A DNA stretch of 64,000 nucleotides from a virus. The position numbers and the translations under genes were made by a program. Where the stretch lies: positions 18,745-82,744 of the IMG/VR virus record IMGVR_UViG_3300028840_002702; one strand, given 5' to 3'. Shown piece by piece: positions 9,400-16,747 of the stretch. Within the stretch, counting starts at the first letter, position 1. Each line of letters begins with the position of its first letter. Below the pieces are notes generated by a model, which saw only the letters and a list, made by a program, of their open reading frames with translations, was not told the DNA's origin and did no database searches.

Positions 9400-10061
9400 T
9401 GGCCCATAAAATTTTTATTCCAATTAAGGCGGAATCGCAAAGAGTACCTGGAAAAAATTTCAGAGATTTTCATGGTAAACCTTTATGGAAACATACATTA
9501 GATAAATTAGTAGATTATGATGTATACGTAGATACAGATTCTGGTGTTTTAGTAAGAGAACTTGAAGAAACATACGAAAATGTAACTGTAATTCCAAGAC
9601 GTCAAATGCATATAGGAAATGATGTTCCTGTTAATTGGTTGCTTGGTTATTTTGCAAATGAATGTCATGAAGACGATATCGTAGCACAAGTTCACGTAAC
9701 ATCTCCATTCTTAAAAGCTGAAACGCTTGATAAAATATTTAAAATGTTTGAAGGTGGTGGAGTTGATTCAGTAGCAACTGTTGATGTTATTCAAGCAAGA
9801 TGTTGGCGAACAGAAGCACCGAAAAGATTTATTCCAATTAACCATGATCCAGAGATTCTTGAACAAACACAAGATATTAATCCTGTTTATGTTGAGAATT
9901 CTTTAGTTTATGCGTTTCATGTTAGTCATTTTTTGAATACGCGAAATAGATTTAGTGGAGCTTATAAGCTCTTTTATGAAACACAATTTCCTGAAAGTTT
10001 AGATATTGATACAGAAGCAGATTGGGATTTGTGTGTTAAAATGGGAGAAATTTACAAATGA
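9399..10061 (+). CDS. CMP-sugar synthetase (NeuA/KdsB-like cytidylyltransferase)
   Basis: 220 residues from the ATG at 9399, which overlaps the previous stop. The start IFIPIKAESQRVPGKNFRD is the CTP-binding loop of CMP-N-acetylneuraminate synthetases (I-P-x-R/K-x-x-S-x-R-x-P-x-K-N); QVHVTSPFLKAETLDK and a C-terminal FPESLDIDTEADWDLC complete the family pattern. It should activate a nonulosonic or similar keto-sugar acid with CTP. GT29-type domains at 2480 and 10058 are natural users of the CMP-sugar, and the latter gene overlaps this one by 4 bases. The exact sugar is unknown; no NeuB was seen in the window. Confidence 0.85.
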   Translation: MAHKIFIPIKAESQRVPGKNFRDFHGKPLWKHTLDKLVDYDVYVDTDSGVLVRELEETYENVTVIPRRQMHIGNDVPVNWLLGYFANECHEDDIVAQVHVTSPFLKAETLDKIFKMFEGGGVDSVATVDVIQARCWRTEAPKRFIPINHDPEILEQTQDINPVYVENSLVYAFHVSHFLNTRNRFSGAYKLFYETQFPESLDIDTEADWDLCVKMGEIYK

Positions 10062-12193
10062 ATAATGGTAATGGATTGAAATTTATTTTTGGCATTAAAG
10101 CTTTAGATCCATATAAGACAAGAAGATTAATAGAACAATTTGAACAAACACGTAGTAAAAATACTAATTGGCTTCTTATTGTAGCATATAATAGATTTGA
10201 TTCAGAAGTTTGTGAAATTGTTAGTATGCTTGATAATCTAACAAAAGTTGAAACAATCGCTCTAAATTGTATTAATAATCCAGGTCAAATGACTAATAAG
10301 ATTTTTAAAGAAGCCAGTAAATATGAATTTGATTATGGTTTTATTGCAAGTGATTCTGTTCAATTTAAAAAAGAAGGCTGGGATGGTCTTTATTATAATG
10401 CATCAAATTATACAAATTATGACTGCTTATATTTCTATGATCAAGAAAACCCAGTTTGTAATGAGACTCCTCGTAATTGGAGCCCTGTTATTAATAGATG
10501 TCAATTAAAGCATGTTAGAGATACATTTTTTACTTTTACAAAATATTCTCTTAACAAAGTTGGTTATTATGATTTAGAAAATATGCCAATATTAGCAGCA
10601 CACGATTTCTTTTTAAGAGCTGCTGATCTAAGTTTCAACGATAAATATGATCCTTATGATGCATTTAATAGTGAGCAATACGTAAAAGCTGATCCAGAAT
10701 TTCCACCATTTGCAGGCGTTGATTCACCAGAACTTAAGAGAATGAGTCAACCACGTACATCACATAGAGTCGAATTTAAAAGTATTTATGATAAACTTTT
10801 CGATTGTGATAAGATTGTAACATTTGTTATGTGTCTTAAAGAACGATCTGATCGTGCAATGAAATCTATTAAAAGTGTTGTAACAGCGGCAAATTTAAAA
10901 TATATGGATTTTATCATTGTTGAAGATAAAAGTCTTGATCAATTAGATCTTTCGAAGTTTAAATATGTTGATAAAATCAAACATTATGTTGTTAACACTG
11001 GTGATTCTTGGAATAGATCAAAGCTTTTAAATTTTGGATTTAAACGTGCAACAACACCATTAATCGCAAGTTGGGATTGTGACATTCTATTTCCTAAAGC
11101 TTTTGGGAAAAAATTAAAAGAAGTTTGTGATCCACTTGATTTTGAAAGAAATATTATGAAAATTAATTCAAAAGAATCTGCAGAATGTTTCGTTAATGGT
11201 ACTCTTTATGAAAAGGGAGCGATTAGAGGCGGAATGTGGTTATATGATAAAAATGTTCTTGAATCAGTTGGTGGATATGACGAAGCATTTGTAGAATGGG
11301 GTCATGAAGAAATGGATATTCATGAACGTCTTGAACGAGCTCGTCAAACTAATATTATTGAAATGAAAGATATTAATATAGATTTAATTCTTACTCATAT
11401 TTCTCATAGTGATTCTTTACGTGGTGATTGTGTTAATAATCATAGAAATCATGATATTCGCTGTGCTCATAAACATTATGGAATTACAAATGTTAATCAT
11501 AATGGTTGGGGTCAACTTCCAATTTTAAGAAAAAGAAGTACTGATACAGCGTATGCTAATTTTCTTAAAGGAAAACGTGTTGCAGTTGTTGGTCCAGCAC
11601 CTTCTATTATTGGATCTAAACAAAGAAAATTAATAGATTCTTATGATGTAGTTGTTCGTATAAATAAAGCAATGCCAGTTCCAAAGAATCTTTATAAAGA
11701 TACTGGCGGTCGATGTGATGTACTTTATAATTGTATGAATACAAGTGAAGAATGTGGTGGAACTATTGATTTTATCGCATTAAAAAAAGGTAAAACAAAA
11801 TGGATTGCTTGTCCTTATCCAAAAGCTGGTGAATTTGAAAAAGATGTAACTAAATTTGAACAAATAAATCCCAAGTTTCCATTTCATGTAATTGATACTG
11901 AAAGATACTTTGCTGTTGAAAATTATATTGGAACACGTCCAAATACAGGAATTGGTACAATTCTTGACTTACTTGATCACGACATTGAAGAACTTTATAT
12001 AACTGGATTTACATTTTTCCAAGGTGGTTATCATGAACATTACCGTGGTTATACTGAAGAACATGTAATGGATTTTATGGCTCAATATGGAAAACACGAT
12101 CAAGAACCTCAGAAGAATTTAATTAAAGAACTATATTTGTATGATCCTCGTATTAATGTAGATGAAACACTTAAAGAAATTTTGGAGAGATAA
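10058..12193 (+). CDS. Three-domain glycosyltransferase: GT-A, GT-A and GT29
   Basis: 711 residues. Residues 1 to about 235 are a divergent GT-A-like domain (FGIKALDPYKTRRL, FIASDS); about 250-470 a second GT-A domain with FIIVEDKS, a DCD motif near 340-342 and FVEWGHEEMDIHERL; about 503-711 a GT29 domain (VAVVGPAPSIIGSKQ, IDSYDVVVRIN, GTRPNTG, EELYITGFTF). The last two domains match the two of the protein at 2480, so one gene is a longer version of the other. The overlap with the CMP-sugar synthetase suggests coupled expression of donor and transferase. Confidence 0.8.
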   Translation: MNNGNGLKFIFGIKALDPYKTRRLIEQFEQTRSKNTNWLLIVAYNRFDSEVCEIVSMLDNLTKVETIALNCINNPGQMTNKIFKEASKYEFDYGFIASDSVQFKKEGWDGLYYNASNYTNYDCLYFYDQENPVCNETPRNWSPVINRCQLKHVRDTFFTFTKYSLNKVGYYDLENMPILAAHDFFLRAADLSFNDKYDPYDAFNSEQYVKADPEFPPFAGVDSPELKRMSQPRTSHRVEFKSIYDKLFDCDKIVTFVMCLKERSDRAMKSIKSVVTAANLKYMDFIIVEDKSLDQLDLSKFKYVDKIKHYVVNTGDSWNRSKLLNFGFKRATTPLIASWDCDILFPKAFGKKLKEVCDPLDFERNIMKINSKESAECFVNGTLYEKGAIRGGMWLYDKNVLESVGGYDEAFVEWGHEEMDIHERLERARQTNIIEMKDINIDLILTHISHSDSLRGDCVNNHRNHDIRCAHKHYGITNVNHNGWGQLPILRKRSTDTAYANFLKGKRVAVVGPAPSIIGSKQRKLIDSYDVVVRINKAMPVPKNLYKDTGGRCDVLYNCMNTSEECGGTIDFIALKKGKTKWIACPYPKAGEFEKDVTKFEQINPKFPFHVIDTERYFAVENYIGTRPNTGIGTILDLLDHDIEELYITGFTFFQGGYHEHYRGYTEEHVMDFMAQYGKHDQEPQKNLIKELYLYDPRINVDETLKEILER

Positions 12194-12194
12194 T

Positions 12195-12941
12195 ATGCCA
12201 ATACGTTCCGAAAATTATAATGCTCGTCAAGATATCAACTTATGGCAACAAATTCCATCTACGGTAGTAACTGAAATATATACACAATTTACTAGAGTAA
12301 ATGGAATCGTATTTGATTTAGAACATGGTTGTTTTAACGATGAAACTTTATATTCGTGTATTCAAGTTGCATGTCTTGGTAAAAAACGTCCAATAGTTAG
12401 ACTTCCTTATTTAGATAAAGGTAGATTAAGAATGTGTTTAGATGCTGGTGTTGGTGGTGTAATTCTATCAACAGTTGAAACTAAAAAACAAGCACAAAAA
12501 TTTCTTGATGAATGTCTTTATTCTAGAAAACGAGGTCAGGGACTTGTTCGTCAAAATATGTGGAATGATGCTATGATAGCAGATGGTAGAAATTATATTG
12601 ACAATCATTTACAAATTATTCCACAGATCGAAACTAAGAAAGGTGTAGAAAATATTGACAAAATTTATGATAAGCGATTTACTTATTATATGGTTGGCCC
12701 TTATGATCTATCCGCAAGTTATGGATGTGCTGGTAATTTTGAAGCTCCAGAATTTCAAAATGCAATGTCTAAATTGGGACAAAAATTAGGTGAGGATGGT
12801 AAATTAGCTTTCCATCTTGTTAAAGATATAACTAAATCAAAAGTATATGCTAAGGCTGATTGTGGAATGCTAGCACTTGGCATGGATACAATTTTTTTAA
12901 ATGAAGGAATGGAACAATGTATAAAGATAGTATCGCGGTAA
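12195..12941 (+). CDS. HpcH/HpaI-family aldolase
   Basis: 248 residues from the ATG at 12195 with GGAGAG upstream. The family blocks appear in order: GIVFDLEHG, VRLPYLDKG, CLDAGVGGVILSTVET, IIPQIETKKGVENID and MVGPYDLSASYG. The glutamate of PQIET and the aspartate of GPYDLSAS are the metal ligands of HpcH/HpaI class II aldolases, which make or split 2-keto acids from pyruvate and an aldehyde. Paired with a 2-hydroxyacid dehydrogenase next door, it may supply a keto- or hydroxy-acid substituent for the glycan; that is inference. Confidence 0.82.
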   Translation: MPIRSENYNARQDINLWQQIPSTVVTEIYTQFTRVNGIVFDLEHGCFNDETLYSCIQVACLGKKRPIVRLPYLDKGRLRMCLDAGVGGVILSTVETKKQAQKFLDECLYSRKRGQGLVRQNMWNDAMIADGRNYIDNHLQIIPQIETKKGVENIDKIYDKRFTYYMVGPYDLSASYGCAGNFEAPEFQNAMSKLGQKLGEDGKLAFHLVKDITKSKVYAKADCGMLALGMDTIFLNEGMEQCIKIVSR

Positions 12942-13831
12942 CATCAAAAACATTATCAAATCAAGAAGGATTTGTTAAATGGCTTAAAAGACATTTTAAA
13001 GAAGTTAAATTAAATCAAAGTGATAAATTACGTGATGAAAAACTTATAGAGTTTTTATCTGATGTAGATTATGTTGTACTTGGTACTGAACCATTCCATA
13101 AAGATATTATCAAAAATACTAAAAATTTAAAGGCGGTCTTTAAATATGGAGTTGGTATTGATAACATCGATTTCTTTGTTGCTGGTAAAAATAATCTTCC
13201 TATTTATTATAAGAAAGGTACAAATAGTGATGCTGTTACTGAAATTGCTTTAAGTTATATTATTCAATTATTGAGAAATCAACATATTAGTTTTGCCGCT
13301 GCCCGAAATGGTTGTTGGGATAAACAAAAGGGTAAAGAACTATCTGAATCAATTATTGGAATTATCGGTTTTGGTAATATTGGTCAATGTCTAAATACTA
13401 AACTTACTAGTCTTTTATGTTATGATATCTTATGGCATGATAAAAACAATCATAAAAATTCAATTTGTAACAAAGATTTAGAATTTGTTTTAAGTAACGC
13501 TGATGTTATTTCAATTCATATTGATAATGAAGATAGAATGAATACTAATTTCTTTGACGATGAAAAATTAAGTCTTCTTAAAGATGGTGCATATATTGTC
13601 AATACAGCACGTGGTTCTATAATGGATTATGATGCGCTTGAAAAACATCTTCCAAGACTTGGAGGAGTTGCATTAGACGTTTATCCTTATGAACCTAATA
13701 TTCCTGAATTTTTATTGGATTCTGACAAAGTTATTTTATCATGTCATATTTGCGGAAGTTCAGAACAAGGTTTGAAGAATGGTGAAGAGTTTATTAAAGA
13801 AAGTATTAAAACTCATATGGAGAAAAAATAA
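12917..13831 (+). CDS. D-isomer-specific 2-hydroxyacid dehydrogenase
   Basis: 304 residues. It has the NAD-binding GFGNIG loop in IIGIIGFGNIGQCL, the catalytic arginine in NTARGSIMD, an acidic residue in DVYPYEPNIPE and the catalytic histidine in SCHICGSS, the set found in phosphoglycerate dehydrogenase-like enzymes. It overlaps the aldolase by 25 bases with GAAGGA upstream. It should reduce a 2-keto acid to a D-2-hydroxy acid, perhaps the aldolase product. Such a pair is unusual in a phage and supports a host-like carbohydrate pathway origin. Confidence 0.85.
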   Translation: MYKDSIAVTSKTLSNQEGFVKWLKRHFKEVKLNQSDKLRDEKLIEFLSDVDYVVLGTEPFHKDIIKNTKNLKAVFKYGVGIDNIDFFVAGKNNLPIYYKKGTNSDAVTEIALSYIIQLLRNQHISFAAARNGCWDKQKGKELSESIIGIIGFGNIGQCLNTKLTSLLCYDILWHDKNNHKNSICNKDLEFVLSNADVISIHIDNEDRMNTNFFDDEKLSLLKDGAYIVNTARGSIMDYDALEKHLPRLGGVALDVYPYEPNIPEFLLDSDKVILSCHICGSSEQGLKNGEEFIKESIKTHMEKK

Positions 13832-14106
13832 TGAAGTGTTATAAATATACTGCAATGGATGCTCAAGGAAAAGAGAAAAGTGGAAATATAGATGCTGAGA
13901 ATGAAAATGATGCTAATGCTAAATTGAAAGAAATCGGTCTTTTTCCTACAAGTATTTCTAAAATAAAAACACCTAAGCAACCATCTGAAGAAGATAAAAA
14001 ATCTACTATAGAACAAATTTTTGACAATTCCCTTATCAGAGAACCTGAAAAAATCAAAATTAAACTTTTCGGGTTAATTACAGTACTAACAATAGAGAAA
14101 AACTAA
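13831..14106 (+). CDS. Small protein with GspF/PilC N-terminal-like segment
   Basis: 91 residues. Residues 3-45 match the N-terminal segment of type II secretion/type IV pilus F proteins: Y-x-Y-x-A-M-D-A-x-G-K-E, then GNIDAENENDANAKL and a G-L-F-P-x-S-I block. The usual membrane domain is absent; the C-terminal half is charged and ends in a hydrophobic strand LFGLITVLTIEK. Its start codon shares one base with the dehydrogenase stop. In GspF this segment is cytoplasmic and of unclear role, so no function is assigned. The 314 gene carries a weaker version. Confidence 0.6.
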   Translation: MKCYKYTAMDAQGKEKSGNIDAENENDANAKLKEIGLFPTSISKIKTPKQPSEEDKKSTIEQIFDNSLIREPEKIKIKLFGLITVLTIEKN

Positions 14107-14108
14107 AT

Positions 14109-14381
14109 ATGGAATGGATTAAAGAAGACGTAGAAAAAATATCTGAGATGTTTGATATTACCAAAGAAGAAGTTATGGATTTAGAATGTTTTAGTCTAGA
14201 CCTTACAGATGATGAAATGGAACAACTAACAGAAGATATTCGCGATCTTGAATATGATGTTGAAGAAGGTAAAGGAACGTGCAAATTATGTTTTGATAAT
14301 CCATCTTCATTTCTTACCGCAACAGAAGCTTATGATGAATTCTATGGTTATGAACCATCTGATATTTCATTTGACGAATAA
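14109..14381 (+). CDS. Small acidic protein of unknown function
   Basis: 90 residues, strongly acidic (many Asp/Glu in the middle), with two cysteines in C-K-L-C. Predicted helical from the spacing of leucines and isoleucines. It begins 2 bases after the previous stop and ends the first gene train before an 83-base gap. Not recognised. Confidence 0.6.
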   Translation: MEWIKEDVEKISEMFDITKEEVMDLECFSLDLTDDEMEQLTEDIRDLEYDVEEGKGTCKLCFDNPSSFLTATEAYDEFYGYEPSDISFDE

Positions 14382-14464
14382 AAATATTAAAAAGTTTTGT
14401 GAAGAGTTTATTTTTACGAGATTTGGTTTATCTATAAACAATTAAAATATTTTTAGGAGTCTTT

Positions 14465-15652
14465 ATGCTTTCACAATATAATGTTATAACACACCCCGCT
14501 GATAACGGAGGTTGTGGACATTACCGAATGAAATTTCCAGCTTGGGCAGCACAATCTTTGCGTAAAGATATTAGCATAGTTGAATCACCCAAGCTAATTC
14601 ATATCCCAGGATTTTATCAAGACGTTAGAATGGTACGCATTCAGCGCCAATTAGCAGATTATTCATTTAAATTTGTACTTGAGTTTCTAAAGCCATTATC
14701 CGAAAAAATTGGATTTTGGCTTTCTTATGAAATTGATGATGTTGTTGGACGTCATGATATTCCACGCTATAATTCCGGTTGGCAAACATTTCAGAATGAT
14801 AAACTCATGATGAATATGAAATATATTTTGCAACTCTGCGATGTAGTTACTGTTACAACACCGGAACTTGGTAATTATTATCATAGAAAATTTGGTGTTG
14901 ATAAAAATAATATCATAGTAATTCCAAACTATCTTCCAAGATGGTGGATTGGTGAAAGTTATGATTTGGAAAAAATCAAAGCTAAAATTCAATCTGAACA
15001 TAAACCTAGAATTGGATTTATTAGTTCATCTACTCATTTTGATCTATTTAATAGAAATGATGGTGTTGATGATTTTACACATATCGTAGATTTTATTAGA
15101 GATACTGTTGATAAATATCGGTGGGTATTTATCGGTGGGGTTCCACAACAACTAAAAGATTTAGTTGAAGATAAAAAGATTGAATTTAATCCCGGTTTTG
15201 ATATTTTGAATTATACGCGAATTGTTAATAGTATGAAGTTTGACTTAATGGTTGCTCCTCTTCAAGATAATGTTTTTAATAGATGTAAATCTAATATCAA
15301 ATTTATTGAAATGGCCGCACTTGGTATTCCTTGTATTGTTCAAGATTTAACTCCATACAAAAAATATACTGATCTTCGCTTTACTGATGCAAATGATCTT
15401 CAAGATAAGATTGATTTTGTATTATCTAATAAAGAAAGATATCTTGACCTCGTTAAAAATAATCGTGACATCATTGATAATGGTGATTCTAACGCACCAA
15501 AAGGATGGTGGCTCGAAAATAATATGGATGTTTGGTTCCAACAATTTTGTGTTAATCAACGTTCATTACGTTTTGATTTAAGAGAAATTAATTTCGAAGA
15601 AATAACTCCGGAAAATAAAAATAACGCCGGTGAAATAACGTTTGAGGTTTAA
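14465..15652 (+). CDS. GT-B glycosyltransferase (group 1/GT4-like)
   Basis: 395 residues. The N-terminus has NGGCGHYRMKFPAW, the glycine-rich acceptor-side loop of GT-B enzymes. The C-terminal half has RIGFISSSTHFD, WVFIGGVP, MVAPLQDNVFN, then KSNIKFIEMAALGIPCIVQD, the donor-binding E-x7-E-like region. TTAGGAGT precedes the ATG, and the gap upstream has TTTACGAG and CTATAAAC but not the standard spacing, so a promoter there is uncertain. It overlaps no upstream gene and leads the pair with the GT-A gene at 15654. Confidence 0.78.
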   Translation: MLSQYNVITHPADNGGCGHYRMKFPAWAAQSLRKDISIVESPKLIHIPGFYQDVRMVRIQRQLADYSFKFVLEFLKPLSEKIGFWLSYEIDDVVGRHDIPRYNSGWQTFQNDKLMMNMKYILQLCDVVTVTTPELGNYYHRKFGVDKNNIIVIPNYLPRWWIGESYDLEKIKAKIQSEHKPRIGFISSSTHFDLFNRNDGVDDFTHIVDFIRDTVDKYRWVFIGGVPQQLKDLVEDKKIEFNPGFDILNYTRIVNSMKFDLMVAPLQDNVFNRCKSNIKFIEMAALGIPCIVQDLTPYKKYTDLRFTDANDLQDKIDFVLSNKERYLDLVKNNRDIIDNGDSNAPKGWWLENNMDVWFQQFCVNQRSLRFDLREINFEEITPENKNNAGEITFEV

Positions 15653-15653
15653 G

Positions 15654-16361
15654 ATGCAAGATATTTTATGTGGAATTTTAAATTATGGTAGAACCCATAA
15701 AGATATGAAAAAAGTACCCAATAAGATAAAGGGTGATGTCGTTATTTGTACCGATAATCCTGAATTTTGGGGTAAAAGAGAAACAATTGCAGCTGAAGAA
15801 TCTGTTGCAGCTAGTAAAAATAAGATTATAGATTTAGCTATTGAACGTGGTTATAAATATGTGTTTATTATAGAAGATGACATTATTCCAAAGAATAAAA
15901 GTCTTTTTCTTGAATATAAACAAATGATGCAAAAATATGATTTATGTGGTATTATGTATGGTTATGATACTCCAATGAATAAAGTATTTGGAAAAAGACC
16001 TAATGCATCACTTATAATTACTGATCATCAAGGACATATAGTAAATATTAATCGCTATCCTTGTTCATCTTTTATTGGCTTAAAAGTTAAACCTGACATG
16101 GTTAAATTTGATGAACAACTTTGTATTTTGGAAACAGATTTTTTGTTTATTGATATGCATAAAAAGGGTGATCACCCATTTAATGGCTTCTTTTTTGACA
16201 TATCAAAAAGCTGGGAAAAATTTAAGAAAATTGATGTTAAAAGTATTCGTAAGAAAAATCTTAATATGATTAATAAAGACCGTGAAGTAAGAAAAAAATG
16301 CGAAATTAAGCCAGATTTTTCTGCTGATGCAGTCCTCAAATATATGAACGAACACAGGTAA
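15654..16361 (+). CDS. GT-A glycosyltransferase (GT2-like)
   Basis: 235 residues from the ATG at 15654, preceded by GAGG; an in-frame TTG at 15642 lies inside the upstream gene and is less likely. It shows ICTDNP, SKNKIIDLAIERGYKYVFIIEDDI with EDD at 74-76, and a central strand with CSSFIGLKV. This is the same EDD-type GT-A fold as the proteins at 888 and 1699, but shorter. It is the last gene of the sugar cluster before the cochaperonin. Confidence 0.75.
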   Translation: MQDILCGILNYGRTHKDMKKVPNKIKGDVVICTDNPEFWGKRETIAAEESVAASKNKIIDLAIERGYKYVFIIEDDIIPKNKSLFLEYKQMMQKYDLCGIMYGYDTPMNKVFGKRPNASLIITDHQGHIVNINRYPCSSFIGLKVKPDMVKFDEQLCILETDFLFIDMHKKGDHPFNGFFFDISKSWEKFKKIDVKSIRKKNLNMINKDREVRKKCEIKPDFSADAVLKYMNEHR

Positions 16362-16365
16362 AAAC

Positions 16366-16746
16366 ATGGAAAACATGGAAGTAGAAATGCCGAAAGGTAT
16401 TGACTTCAATCCAGCAGGATTGGGTGGAGTCTACAGTAGAAAAGTTCATCTATCTGAAGATTCTACTGCACTCAATGATTTAGTAATTATTAAAATCATT
16501 GAACAAGATAGTAATAAACAAAAAGTTGGAGATATCTTTCTTCCTGATTCTACCATTACAAATGTAGAATTGTTGAAAGGCGAGATTATTAGTCTAGGTC
16601 CCGAAGCAGCGAGGGCAAACATCCAAAAGGGTGACATTGTTTTATATGACAAGTGGTCAACCTTCTATAAACCGCCGACCACTCCTGGAACATTTGTAAT
16701 CACAAAAATTGAGAATGTAATTTCTAAAGTTAAAAAGGAAAATTAG
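16366..16746 (+). CDS. GroES/gp31-like cochaperonin
   Basis: 126 residues. From about residue 35 it follows the Cpn10 pattern: LNDLVIIKIIEQ, then GDIFLPDS, the GEIISLGPEA strand, KGDIVLYDKWS and FVITKIENVI at the end. A 30-residue N-terminal extension precedes it. T4 gp31 replaces host GroES for folding the major capsid protein; a similar role with host GroEL is likely here. The mobile-loop region between about 47 and 60 is short. It starts 4 bases after the previous gene and is followed 1 base later by the reductase. Confidence 0.8.
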   Translation: MENMEVEMPKGIDFNPAGLGGVYSRKVHLSEDSTALNDLVIIKIIEQDSNKQKVGDIFLPDSTITNVELLKGEIISLGPEAARANIQKGDIVLYDKWSTFYKPPTTPGTFVITKIENVISKVKKEN

Positions 16747-16747
16747 T

